Positions 1 through 10,427 of a stretch of DNA of 64,000 bases are shown here, piece after piece. The stretch comes from Arenicola marina (Eukaryota > Annelida > Polychaeta > Arenicolidae). A program made the translations under genes and the position numbers. How positions within the stretch are numbered: position 1 is the first letter of the stretch; each line of letters opens with the position of its first letter. Location of the stretch: contig OZ025252.1 of assembly GCA_964019135.1 (NCBI GenBank), positions 42,968,156 through 43,032,155 on the forward strand, in the 5' to 3' direction. The notes under the pieces were generated by a model that was not told the DNA's origin, did not search any database, and saw only the letters and a list, made by a program, of their open reading frames with translations.

Positions 1-48
1 CCCGTAGAGGTCCTGATGGATCTGACACTGCACCAAATTGTGGAGCTG
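1..48 (+). CDS. nAChR-like gene, exon a (partial, early ligand-binding domain)
   Basis: The exon reads PVEVLMDLTLHQIVEL, matching the nAChR stretch around beta strand 1 (P-V-x-V, then L-x-L-x-Q-I). It ends at a GTAAGT donor in phase 0. The left boundary is the window edge, so the true acceptor is not visible. Confidence 0.85.
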
Positions 49-3000
49 GTAAGTGGAAATATTCGTTATATATATTACTCTGACGGTCGTTATGACAACC
101 GGAAGAGCCGGGTGGGGAAGGGGGGGGAGGGGGAAGGGGTGGGGGGGGGGCACTGTGTTTGTAATTCGTGTACCATTGATTCTTCCGTTCAGTAGCATCG
201 TTGCCCTTAAACGGTGATGTCTTTATGATACTCATGTTATTATATATGGTTACCTCGATAGCTGTAGATTTCGTTATGGATTAAAGCAATATACTTACAT
301 GCGCCATCTTAGATTTGTTACATTTTAGAATCAAGACCAAAAGTATCTTAAAATTATGATGCATATATTTTTTATATCTTTGAGAGTCTGTAAAACAACA
401 ATTTCAACATAAAACTGCGCGGTTTATTTATATCGCGCGCGGACGTGAAAGCGAGCCGCGGTATTAAAGCCGGCCACCAACTTCTGCTCCGGTGACTTAA
501 TTGCCTCTCTCCGGATAGCCCACAGGCTTTCAAGATTTAAAGTCAAGACAAAATATACTTATTTGACATGGGGAAAAGGTTGGTAATAAGAAAAATTACA
601 GAATATATTGCTTTAACGAGGCCGGCTGTTTTTTCGATTGCATCAAGTTCCACTGTTATCATACTCCACGTGCAGTGTCGCTGTCATGAGACCTATTGCA
701 GCACGATAGAGCCTCTAGTGAAAGTCACGTATGTGTTCTGACGCAGTACACCCCCCCCCTCCCCCTCCTCTATCATAAAACTCCCACATTGCCCATTGTC
801 ATTTAAATATAGATGATCATTGAGATCCCTCAGGAGATATGGTTGGTCGCTCGCTACACAAACATCAACCCAATTAAATGAATGTTTTAACAGAATCTAC
901 TTAATCTATATACAAAATCTCAGACAACAATGACGATATTCTGACGGTATGGCTTGGTATTTACAATCCCGATGGCAGAACCCTTGTCAGAAGGTTGCCA
1001 CAGGCCACACGTACTGACCAACCACCATGGCCATGCATGCAGAGTGCCAACCAAGTAAAGGGGTACGTGGGGAGCCTTGGCGGGTGAATTTACATAGAGA
1101 GTGAGCACTTGGAGTAACCCTTTTACCAAACTACACACACTGCCTTTCCAAACCGGTCGTCTTGGGAAATCTGAAACTGATTTCGTTATCGACTCCAGGA
1201 CGCGTTGTTGACGCATAGCATTTCGCGCCACTCCGGCCCAACTAGCTTGCCCGTTTGGTATAGCCCTCATGGCCCTGAGGCGCTTCACTGCTGTGTATTA
1301 CTGCGCGGCGTGGTCCGCATTACAAACTGTGCGTAGGCCACTCTAAAACACCCTTGGGTCCAATTTGTTGTCGCCAAGGGCAGCAGAACTTGTAACCCAC
1401 TTTACGCCCGACACATGTGCCGTTTGCTCCGAGCGAACGCTGAAGAGGGTACTGGTTGACCGTCGTATAGTAACCGTAAAAGCCCACAGTTTTTCGCCAG
1501 CATTAAATGGCCACCCGATCGGCCACTATTTCACCTGTACCCCCGTTACCCCTGTGACCCCTGTTCGAAGATTTGTAACATATATCGCGACAATCTAACA
1601 TAGATTGACATATGGCTTGTGGAACAAAACAAAAACACCGAAAATACACGAATCACACACGTGGACAACCATGCGTGATTATTGTCCTGAAATTGTCCGG
1701 GTCCTTTCCGTCGCCATTTCCGCCTCCCTGGTTTTGTTGGTAAGCAGGCGAAGCTGCAGGTCAATAGGTCGTGGGTACGAACCCTGGCCCCTGCATCTAG
1801 GGCTAGTTTCACATGCCCCTATTGCATTGTCCCTGGGACATTTCATGTGGACAAAAGCGACAACACCAAAACTTCCGCTCTGCCTGGGTCAGCGGCTGCA
1901 CATATATCGGCACGCAAGTCAAATAGTCACATGGAATTCAAATACTAATAATGCTGGGATTCTACAGTTTCCTTGGCAATATCCCAATATTATATTATAG
2001 TATGCTATAAAACGTTTCTAATCAATATATATATTACTTTTGGACATAGTTAAATAGTTCTGTTTGGGTTTAATAATTTAATGTATTAGGAAGCATGATA
2101 CCTTATTACAATAATAACCTCATGAATATGGAAATATTTTGGTTGCTAATATCGATATTGAATGGCTACGTTTCCGACAAAAATACGCGGAAAAGGTGAA
2201 GCGCGCACCAAACATGAAGAGGACAAGACATTTTTTGTCATAGTTTGTCCCTTGTATATTTCAGTATTAAAATTGGAAACCTTTGCTACCAGTCTGTGAT
2301 TCATAAGGTGGTTAAGCGACCATTTAATATTTAGTTACTCATACAGCAATATGTTCCGTGAGTTTGAATAAAAATTTTGTATTTAGGATCTTAGATTAAA
2401 TGGGTCCGGGGGCCGGGGGGTGGGGTCCAGACGCTTCGAACTTGAAGATTAAATCTTTTTTTATATATTTCAGGATGAGCAGAGACAAGTCATCAGCACA
2501 AGTTGTTGGCAGCGATTGGTGAGCGTATAGTACTGCTGTCGAAGATGGTTAACATTTACAAATCGTTCACCTGAAAACAGTTCCATCGGTGAGCAACCAT
2601 CGGTTGCCATCGGTGAGCAACAGTTGACGGGCAACGGTAATCGTATATAAATACAGTATTTGGATTTTATTAACGTACGCAAGGCCTTCAGGCCCACAAC
2701 TCATAAAAGTGCTAACTTTACGCATTACACTTCTTCTATCTCGGAAATACTTAGGCGTCACCCATATCAAAAAAACGTAAGATGGAACTACAAACCATTC
2801 TGGCTATGTCGCCGGTTGCTCCTGCCTCACATTGCTTTATTAATGAAACATGCTAGAGATTTTATATCTTCCGCATTCATTACTTCGATAACCAGTATGA
2901 AGCTTATATGTCTATCCAAACCCTGCTATTGCTCTAATGTTTTCTCAGATTTTGATATTTTGGGGAACACTCTTATTCCAGTTCTTTCGCACAACAAGCA

Positions 3001-6000
3001 TATTCTGTTCTCCAGCAAGACCCTCGCATGTCTTACAAGTTTATAACTTAGATACAAGAATATATACTTCATCTGTTCGAGGCTCAGAATCTTGATCATG
3101 GCATATGCAGAGAGAGTGTTTTCCAGATTTTCTTCAAATAAATCTTCATTTTCGCACTATTGGTGCAACCAAGCTGTCTCATAACCATTTTGCGTAAGTT
3201 GTTAAATTTGTATTGACGGTGCCCATGTACTATATTTCCCTGCCTCGTCTAAGATTATGAGCGTTTTGTAATATGCCTTCGGATATCTATCATGCGATAT
3301 TGACAGGAGCTTCGGCCATCACGCAACAAAAGACGTTATGTACAGCAAGGGGATACCTCCCACATTCACACAAGACAGTATTCTGTAGATCAATAGCTAA
3401 TGCGGAATCGAATCAAACGGTATGGATATGTTAATTGCCCTGAAAATACCCATTGGGTAAAGTTTCCTATCTTGCTGTGTATGAAACTTCAATGTGACGT
3501 TCATTAGACGTTGAGCCCTTCATTCTTCTTCCTTCCACAGTACTGGAGGGACGATCACCTTCGCTGGAACCGGTCGCAGTATGAAGGCATTCAGAAGATC
3601 CGACTGAGCGCCAACCGGCTGTGGCGACCGGATATCACCCTAGTCAACGAGTAAGCGTTTCGTGAAAGTGGGTGGCTAATCGGTGCTATGAGCGAAGACG
3701 CTTAATAATAGCGATGGGGGGAGGTGCAAATGGCGGCGACGCTTCGTACTGTGAAAAGGAAGAATCATTTTACGTTTACTGTACTGTGCCTATGCTTTGA
3801 GCCCATGGTGTCTGTGATTAGTACTGTAGGCTATGAGGCCCTGGTCTCTGTGATTAGTGTAGGCAATGAGGCCATGTTCTCTGTGATTAGTGTAGGCTGG
3901 CCATGGTCTCTGTAATTAGTTTAGACTATGAGGCTATGGTCTTTGTGATTAGTGTAGGGTATGAGCCCGTGGTATCTGTGATTAGTCTAGGCTATGAGGT
4001 CATGGTCTCTGTGATTAGTGTAGGCTATGAGGCCATAGTCTCTGTGGTTAGTGTAGGCTATGAGGCCATGGTCTTTGTGATTAGTGTAGGGTATGAGCCC
4101 GTGGTCTCTGTGATTAGTGTAGGCTATGAGGCCATGATGTCTCTGATTAGTGTAGGCTATGAGGCCATGGGCTCTGTGATTAGTGTAGGCTATGAGGCCA
4201 AGTTTTCTGTAATTAGTGAAGTCAATTAATTGGTTGGATTCTTTGGTTTGGCCCTTTGGCTTTCACAGCGTCAGTGACGACAGCCGAGATGCCGAGCTGA
4301 CGTACCCCGCCACGGTGTGGCACGACGGCCGCGTGGCGTGGCTGTCCCCTCGCCTGCTCCAGAGCTCCTGCCCCCTGGATATGACCTACTTCCCGTGGGA
4401 CGAGCAAGTTTGCGTCCTCCAATTCGCCGCGTGGACACACGACAGCAGCGAACTGCGCCTGCGCAACAAATCTCACCGCGCGGACGAGACTGACTACTTG
4501 GAGAACGGCGAGTGGGAGCTGATGGATCTGCCCATCAAGACGAATCTCTTGGAGGCGCCGTGCTGCCAATACCCCTTCATGAACCTCAACTTCTACATCC
4601 ACGTCCGCCGAAGGGCGATGTATTACGTGGGCAATCTGATCTTCCCGGCCGCCCTGATCACGACGAGCGGCGTGCTGGTGTTCGCCCTGCCCCCCGAGAG
4701 CGGCGAGAAGGTGTCCCTGGCCGTCACCATCCTGCTGGCCACCAGCGTCTACCAGCTCATCGTCGCCGAACACGTACCCGCGCAGTCCAAAGTGACCCCT
4801 CTAATTGGTTTGTACTTCGCTAATTGGTGTCTATTGTGATCAGAATAGGCTTTGACATGCTTACTCTTGATACATACAGTTTACATATAAATTTATCAGA
4901 CGATACAAAACAGACCAAAACTAATAGTGAACTGATTGATTCATATATGCTTCGATCATCCTATAAAGTACAGAATAGGCCTTGTGAAGCTACATTACTC
5001 TATATGTATCATTAAGAAAACCAAACATTGATTATCGTAAATACGTAGAAAATGATAAATGGCATAATATCGCTCTCTAGCCAGGTGCAATAGCATAATA
5101 ATACGGCATGGTGACGTGATAAAGCGATCCGCTGACGAAGCAACGCGGCGTGATAACGTGCGACTACGGCATAGTAACATGATAATGCGCTTACGCGACG
5201 AGATGATGGGGTGACGTGACGTGAGCATGTGAGAACTCGTCAAGTTCACGGCACTGCGGCATAATGACGTCATAACGGACTATAACGACGGCATAGCGCG
5301 GCACAAGGTTGCGTAGCGCGGCATAGTGACGTCATATCGCGGCATAATGACGTCATAGCGCGGTAAAATGACGTCGAAACGCTTCATAATGACGCCAACG
5401 AGACAGCGTGAAGACAGCTACGATTTCACAATATATAACGTTATATTACGAAAATGTAACTGCTACATATGGTCAAATCGGTGCATCCTAATAGTAATGT
5501 TAATATTTATAATAACTTTTAACTACTACAACAGGCCGCTACATCATGGCGACCCAGATCCTACTGGCCGTGTCCACTGCGCTGACAGTCATGATCCTGA
5601 AGGCTCACCACCACGGAGAGACTGGACGAAGGGTCCCCCGGTGGATCCGGGTAGTCGTTCTCGGGTGGCTGTCCAGATTACTTTGTGTACACTGCGCCAA
5701 TTCTCCCTGTAGGGACGACTCCCCTCGCCCAGATGATAAGTACTCTCAGGTATATTATTAAAGAAATACCACGAAATTGAGACCTTATTATATTATTATT
5801 ATAATATTAACACATTGAGCAATAAAAGTATGTATGTGTCTTCTTAGTAGGCGTTACTCGTGTGGCACAAATGTTCTACAGAGAATACCGACTTACCTTA
5901 CTTAAGGTTATTAGAGACGTTACTTAGGTTATTAGAGACATTAATTTTTCAAATGTGAAAATCGCTTTAATTCGCTAATTACATGATCGCTATGTTGAAA

Positions 6001-6623
6001 ACACGGAAAGCGAATTTCAACCATTGATTTATCACTCAAGAGTCTCTTCCGTGTAAATTTTGCATGAACATTGATGTACATTGATGTTGCATCTATCCTC
6101 TGTATATAAGAAAATGTATATGCATAATATATGTCAATAACGTAATGATATTTAGATTAACCATTTTTGAAAAAATAATCTGGTGTTGCTTCATTTAATC
6201 TGCCTATAAGGCCAAAACATTCAAAAACATTTATTCTTTTTTTTTCAGAACGGAGACGCCGAGCCGTTAGGATTCAATCACACCGGAAGTAACGAAAGTG
6301 AGCTCAAGCGTTCATCCCGGACAAGGTCGTTAAACCAAAACCACTCCAAGAGTGCCGGACTTATGTCTGTGGGGCAGGATGCTTATCTTAACAACCAAAA
6401 CGAAGTGGCCGGCATACTCAGAGAGAACTTCCGTCGGTTGATGCAGATATTGCATACATTTCAAGAAGACTTAATGGGAAGACAAGAGGAAGCTGTTCTG
6501 AAATCCGATTGGGCTAAAGTCGCTATGGTCTTAGACAGATTGTTTCTCATCATATTTATCACCTGCACTGTGTCGTTTAGTCTCGGAATATTGGTTGGCC
6601 ACCAAAACTATCGAATAAGTTAA
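1..6623 (+). CDS. Nicotinic acetylcholine receptor-like Cys-loop channel subunit (5' partial, six exons)
   Basis: This gene encodes a pentameric ligand-gated ion channel subunit of the plasma membrane. I joined exons 1-48, 2474-2518, 3541-3650, 4269-4807, 5535-5749 and 6249-6623; all introns are GT-AG, phases agree, and 443 residues plus stop result. The 45-bp and 110-bp exons match the classical nAChR exon sizes. Visible features are the Cys-loop (C102-C116, 13 residues between, with FPWD), loop C vicinal cysteines C166-C167, M1 about 186-208, M2 about 216-234 with GEK before it, M3 about 249-269, a loop of about 135 residues, and M4 about 407-433. Glu at -1', Leu at 9' and Glu at 20' of M2 suggest a cation channel. 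N41 and N134 are glycosylation sequons. Oddly, the loop A tyrosine is Val and the first loop C tyrosine is Ala. Signal peptide and N-terminus lie outside the window. The class is secure, the ligand is not. Confidence 0.93.
49..2473 (+). other. Intron a of the channel gene
   Basis: This 2.4-kb intron has G-rich runs near 119-150, a diverged SINE at 1722-1882 and otherwise AT-rich unique-looking sequence. A 122-codon minus-strand frame at 920-1288 has no recognisable domain; I do not call it a gene. Confidence 0.7.
1722..1882 (+). mobile_element. Diverged tRNA-derived SINE copy
   Basis: The segment begins GCCTCCCTGG, keeps GGTCAATAGGTCGTGGGTA and a degraded B box (TACGAACC), and ends with a tail resembling GGACAAAAG...CACCAAAAC. 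The order matches the better preserved copies at 16520, 28203 and 53909 (minus strand). It is the most diverged of the four copies in the window. Confidence 0.75.
2474..2518 (+). CDS. nAChR-like gene, exon b (45 bp, loop D)
   Basis: This 45-bp exon follows a T-rich tract ending in CAG and ends at GTGAGC. It encodes DEQRQVISTSCWQRL, which aligns with the DEKNQ...LW segment of nAChRs. The loop D tryptophan (residue 28 of the partial protein) is kept. The 45-bp size is the conserved length of this exon in the family. Confidence 0.88.
2519..3540 (+). other. Intron b of the channel gene
   Basis: Apart from short direct repeats of CATCGGTGAGCAAC near 2584-2622, I see no gene or element here. Confidence 0.6.
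3541..3650 (+). CDS. nAChR-like gene, exon c (110 bp, loop A)
   Basis: This 110-bp exon, bounded by TTCCACAG and GTAAGC, encodes YWRDDHLRWNRSQYEG followed by a segment ending LWRPDITLVN. It aligns with the W-x-D-x-x-L-x-W-N and W-x-P-D-I motifs. The residue before the loop A asparagine is Val where acetylcholine-binding subunits carry Tyr. N41 is in a sequon (N-R-S). Confidence 0.93.
3801..4222 (+). repeat. 33-bp minisatellite in intron c, abutting exon d
   Basis: About thirteen tandem copies of a 33-bp unit (consensus halves GTGATTAGTGTAGGCTATGA and GGCCATGGTCTCT) fill most of intron c and stop about 45 bp before the exon d acceptor. The 33-bp period keeps a reading frame open, giving a repetitive 11-residue translation (VISVGYEAMVS). 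The intron donor and acceptor flank it, so this is intronic, not coding. Confidence 0.9.
4269..4807 (+). CDS. nAChR-like gene, exon d (Cys-loop, loops B and C, M1, M2)
   Basis: The exon starts after CTTTCACAG in phase 2 and ends at ATTG|GTTTGT in phase 1. It encodes the Cys-loop CPLDMTYFPWDEQVC, loop B tryptophan W123 (AAWTHD), loop C with APCCQYPF, M1 with its conserved proline, and M2 after ESGEKVSL. Reading through the donor would add GLYFANWCLL and a stop; the first five residues mimic the family consensus, but the next exon supplies the proper continuation (G-R-Y-I-M-A-T-Q). GC content is much higher than in the flanking introns. Confidence 0.95.
5095..5395 (+). repeat. Degenerate tandem repeat with CRE-like palindromes in intron d
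   Basis: A degenerate array of a roughly 21-bp unit (GCGGCATAATGACGTCATA) occupies intron d between the M2 and M3 exons. Perfect TGACGTCA palindromes, the CREB/ATF consensus, occur at 5265-5272, 5327-5334 and 5348-5355. Whether this is regulatory or simply a repeat that contains the motif cannot be decided from sequence. Confidence 0.75.
5535..5749 (+). CDS. nAChR-like gene, exon e (M3 and start of cytoplasmic loop)
   Basis: The exon follows ACTACAACAG and ends at CAG|GTATAT. It completes the split glycine codon and encodes RYIMATQILLAVSTALTVMI (M3), then the family motif VPRWIRVVVLGWLSRLLC at the start of the M3-M4 loop. The end is phase 0. Confidence 0.92.
6249..6623 (+). CDS. nAChR-like gene, last exon (MA helix, M4, stop)
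   Basis: The exon follows a long T tract ending in CAG and runs to TAA at 6621-6623. The first part is polar and low-conservation (cytoplasmic loop). It is followed by an amphipathic stretch (NFRRLMQILHTFQEDL) and the usual W-A-K-V-A-M-V-L-D-R-L-F entry into M4. The C-terminal tail after M4 is about ten residues. Confidence 0.92.
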   Translation, partial: NGDAEPLGFNHTGSNESELKRSSRTRSLNQNHSKSAGLMSVGQDAYLNNQNEVAGILRENFRRLMQILHTFQEDLMGRQEEAVLKSDWAKVAMVLDRLFLIIFITCTVSFSLGILVGHQNYRIS

Positions 6624-6631
6624 TGTAAACC

Positions 6632-6659
6632 TTGGGTAATATCGGAGAAAATTACCCAA
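6632..6659 (+). other. Short stem-loop just after the channel stop codon
   Basis: TTGGGTAAT (6632-6640) and ATTACCCAA (6651-6659) form a perfect 9-bp stem with a 10-nt loop. It starts nine bases after the stop codon, so it would lie in the 3' UTR. Confidence 0.55.
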
Positions 6660-8089
6660 TGGAGGATGTCCGGTTCCCTCCTTTTTTTTTTCATTGCTGA
6701 ATTCCTTAGACCACATGGTACAATGCTGCCCATATGACTGGCGGAAATATTTCACCCATGTAGGGCAGGCTGTTGTATTCGTTATCCGATTGGTTATCCT
6801 TCGTCAGATAACACCATTGCCCCATGTGGTTGCTATGACCTCAGATTCTGAGGGCTCAGATTCTGTACTGAAGGGTAAATACTGATCTTCCCCTATTTCA
6901 AACTTATCGAATAAGGTGTTTTTTTCATAATCATAAGCGAACTTGGATATAGGAGAATACCATGTAGATTTGTGTTGTTTACTTATAATATAGCCAAATG
7001 CATCTGACAATCCTACACAGACCGACTTCAGCAAGGGTTAATTACCAAAAACAGAAGTAAAACCATTGCATTGATCATCGAAACCTGTGAGCTGGGGCAC
7101 ATCGGTGTGATGTGGATGATGCAGTTGATAAGATTTACAATGACACAATGTAATGTAATGTGATATTACCAGTCATATATAGTGAAATATGTAATGTTAC
7201 ATACAATGCAGATATCCTGCTGTAGGCTATTTGCGTAGCAGTATGCTTGATATGTTTCAGAACCTCCTGAGAAAATGTTTCTTCGTTTTGAGTAAAATTA
7301 AGGTGAAGTGACGCAAAGTATACATTCTAAATATATGCTATAGGAAATAAGGGACAACCGAACACTCGCGAGTGGGTAAAATATAGTTTGCATAGCTTTA
7401 CATTAAATGCCTTTTCTACGGTCTCTAGTTTTTTATAAGCTTTGCGTGTTCACTGGTAAATAAAGGATGCTAGATGTCTGCTAAAACTTGACAGCTGAAC
7501 ATAAAATAAAAGATAAAATTAAGATGCTGTCTAATTCTGCCACAGGTAGAATATTGTGCACTATTTCTTTGTAACTAAATGGGCCAAAGTTGAATCCGCA
7601 CTTGTCCTCACCTTTATTGTAGGCCTATGTACCCCGGATATGCTCAGTGAATCGCTTTGATTAATAATTTATGACCTTTACATTGCCTTCGATCCTTGTT
7701 TCCCAGTGCATTATAATGCCCATTACATGATAGATCTAGAGGTCGAAAACAGAACACAATCGGATATGCTTTCGTATCGTTCTCACTTGCTGGGACATGG
7801 CCGGGTTCCGACCTTGTAAAATGTTTTAGAAGAGCTATGCTTTAACTCAATTATTCAAACTATTATTCTAACCTGGTGGGGGCATGCCCTGGACGCTAGT
7901 AATGCCTGAGAAAGCCGACATTTGTTATAAAAGATATACCACATAGAGTGTATATTTTTCATAAGACATATCTATTCAGAACTCAAATACTCTAAATTTC
8001 ACATGTAAAACAACGGTAAAATTGTATGAGACGACTAGAAAGATTACTCTAAGAAACTCTATGCCACTAAACATTAAATCACAATCACG
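6660..8089. other. 3' flank of the channel gene, no gene seen
   Basis: AT-rich sequence. AATAAA hexamers at 7459-7464 and 7505-7510 could serve polyadenylation, but the distance from the stop (more than 800 bp) makes this only a suggestion. No coding signal is seen. Confidence 0.4.
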
Positions 8090-8330
8090 GATTGACTTGT
8101 TCTGCTGACGTTGGAGCAGACGCTGCCAGCTAATCAACAATCGGCTGAAGCAGAAGAATGCTGGGGCACACTACGCTCTGCGATGACAGCTAGCGTTCGT
8201 TAAAATAAAATCTGATAACAAAAAGGCTTGGTTCGCCACTCACTCAGCAGAGATGGAACGAGTTATCGAAGCCAAAAATGAAAAACGATTGGCCAAACAG
8301 TGTTTGCATCCGTCCGTCTGCGAAAGACGA
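8090..8330 (+). mobile_element. LINE fragment, plus strand (linker before reverse transcriptase)
   Basis: Plus-strand frames read TLPANQQSAEAEECWGTLR and then KAWFATHSAEMERVIEAKNE with a frame break between them. This resembles the endonuclease-RT linker of non-LTR retrotransposons and is paralogous to the minus-strand segment at 9555-9660 (FATHSAEMEPVVEAKREKR). It is a short, inactive remnant. Confidence 0.7.
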
Positions 8331-8399
8331 TCGATTTGCAGCTTTGTTTGGGTTTAAGTTATACGATTTGTAACGCGGCATTAACGCTTATGACTGAAT

Positions 8400-9680
8400 A
8401 AGCCTATCTGTGACCGACAGAGCTTACCGCAGTCGTCGCTTGGGTGACGACTTATTTGGAAGCGCCTCCGCTTGGACTTGAAAGGTTGTACAACTTCCCA
8501 CCCGATCTGGTGTGCAGGTAAACACACTCCGCATCCTCATCAAACGCGTGCAAAAGGAGCATAGAGAAGAAGATGCCAAATAAAGTGGGCGCAAGAACAC
8601 AATCCTGCTTCACGCCATTTCTGACTTCGAAGCTCTCAGACGTAGATCCGTCGAACTGTACTGTGCTAAGCGAGTGTTCATGAAAGGAACAGATAAGGTT
8701 AAGTAGTCTGCGAGGTCAGCCAATAGAGCCCAAGATTTTGTACAACTCAGATCTGCTGATAGGATCAAAAGCCTTGGTGATATCAATAAAAGCAAGGTAT
8801 AGAGGCTTTTGCTGTTCTCTGCATTTCTCCTGGAGTTGACGCAACTAGAATACCATGTCAACAGTCGATCGTCCAGATCTGAATCCACACTGCGCTTCAG
8901 GATATACTCTATTTGCAAGGAGTTGCAGTCTCTTTAAGGCAATTCTGGCGAAGAGCTTACCAGTAACACTTGAGAGTGATATTCCGCGGTAATTGTTACA
9001 ATCAGCCCGTCCCTTTTGTTTTTGTAGAGTGTAACTATATTTGCATCAAGCATGCCCTGTGGAACAGTAGGCCTACCATTGTTCCAGCAAAGGACGAGCA
9101 ATTTAGTGGGGATGAGGGAGCAACATTGTTTTCCCACACTTTATAACTTCAACGGGAATCCTGTCATTGCCAGGCAATTTCCCGCTGCCCAAGGATTCGA
9201 TTGCATCACCCAGCTCGCGAGCTGAGGGAACTCTGTCCAGATCGTTCATGACCAGCAGTCGGGGTAATGAGTCAAGCGCCGCTGCCGATACATGAGACTC
9301 GTGCGCGTACAATGAGACGCAGTGTTCCACCCAGCGATAAATCTGTTGGCTACGATCTGTAGTCACCACGCTATCAAGTGACTTTAAGGGGGCTGTTTTA
9401 GTGACCTTGGGGCCCAGGGCTTTCTTAATTCCGGTGTACATTGCCCGCACATTACCTCTACCAGAAGCTTCCTGGATCTCGTCACAGAGGTTTATCCAGT
9501 ATTGATTGGCGCAATAACGATTTTTTGTACTGCGTTTCGGATTTTGATTGCGTTTTTCCCTTTTGGCTTCAACAACTGGTTCCATCTCTGCTGAGTGAGT
9601 CGCGAACCAATCTTAGTTGTCGGACTTCATTTCCCGAACGATGTCATCGCAGCGCCGTAAATGGCACTTCAACACAAAGC
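8400..9680 (-). pseudogene. Decayed non-LTR retrotransposon reverse transcriptase
   Basis: Read on the minus strand, this segment encodes a linker (WFATHSAEMEPVVEAK) and an N-terminal RT part (MLDANIVTLYKNKRDG, then NNYRGISLSSVTGKLFARIA after a frameshift). Motif A (AFIDITKAFD, about 8761-8800) and motif B (GVKQDCVLAPTLFGIFF, about 8590-8640) follow. In-frame stops and a frameshift break it, and the catalytic YADD box is not found. The family resembles CR1/Jockey-type LINEs. It is certainly inactive. Confidence 0.85.
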
Positions 9681-9699
9681 AAACAAAACAAAAAGCTAA

Positions 9700-9775
9700 A
9701 TACTGACCGTATGCACATGGAACATCAGGACCATGTGTCCTGGCATGACAAACGCTCCGTTCTTCTAAACTAGAA
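9700..9775 (+). mobile_element. LINE endonuclease-start fragment, plus strand
   Basis: A plus-strand frame reads TWNIRTMCPGMTNAP, the typical beginning of an AP-endonuclease domain (T-W-N-x-R) in LINEs. It abuts the minus-strand RT fragment, so at least three LINE pieces in alternating orientation lie here. Confidence 0.6.
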
Positions 9776-9902
9776 CGAATGAGTAAAACCATTAATTGTT
9801 CCTTTTAAAAGATTAAGTCCGCTATCCGTTGGTGAAAATAAATATAAATTATTTCTGTTGTGTGATTCGTTATGAGAGATTTTATGTGAGTGGTGTAAAA
9901 CT

Positions 9903-9936
9903 GACGATATTAGGAACCCGGGTTCTTAATATCGTC
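9903..9936. repeat. Near-perfect 34-bp palindrome
   Basis: GACGATATTAGGAACCC is followed directly by GGGTTCTTAATATCGTC. There is one mismatch in 17 bp and no loop. The half-motif ATATCGTC or TTATCGTC recurs at 9951-9980, so a small family of the same motif is clustered here. Confidence 0.7.
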
Positions 9937-10019
9937 ACAACGGGCGTCCAAATATCGTCAGGGAGACCCATTATCGTCATACCCGAAAGGTTAGGGTCTA
10001 AAAATCATGTCGATTAAAC

Positions 10020-10427
10020 TTAAAGTTGCATGTCGAGCTCTTTCCCGCCAAAACTAAAGAGGTCAAAATACAGATAAGTATCAGTTCTTGAATCATTCAA
10101 GATTTCTTTTGTCCATACTCCACCCATGCCAGACTGCCAAATAGTGCCTCTTAGCCTTGCCCGTGATATCAATTTACCACAAATTTTCATTTTAGTGGTA
10201 AACGTCATCAGTTTGTGTGCTTCGCGATGCTTTGGTATAAGTAGCAGTGCGGCGACGGAGTTCTGTGGTGTCGCGGGATAGACACGTTTGCCACACCACA
10301 GCCGAAACGGCGAGCCTTATCAGGTTTCTGAATTTATAGAATGAAACAATCGAGTTTTCTGCAAATTTTGCTATAAATTTCGCCTGGGCTTAGTTTTGGC
10401 GGGAAAGAACTCGACATGCCACTTTAA
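10020..10427 (+). mobile_element. TTAA-flanked MITE (copy 1)
   Basis: A 408-bp element is bounded by TTAA at 10020-10023 and 10424-10427. The inner termini are inverted repeats (AGTTGCATGTCGAGCTCTTT and its partner ending CTCGACATGCCACT), with the shared CCCGCCAAAACTAA beyond, about 36 bp in all. A second copy lies at 47749-48157. No transposase is encoded. TTAA target duplication plus TIR is the signature of piggyBac-type transposition, so a non-autonomous piggyBac-like element is likely. Confidence 0.85.

Noticed and set aside
920..1288. 122-codon minus-strand frame in intron a
   Set aside because: No recognisable domain, no splice partners and no second copy in the window; kept as unexplained.
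4222..4773. 183-codon minus-strand frame
   Set aside because: Antisense shadow of the GC-rich channel exon d.
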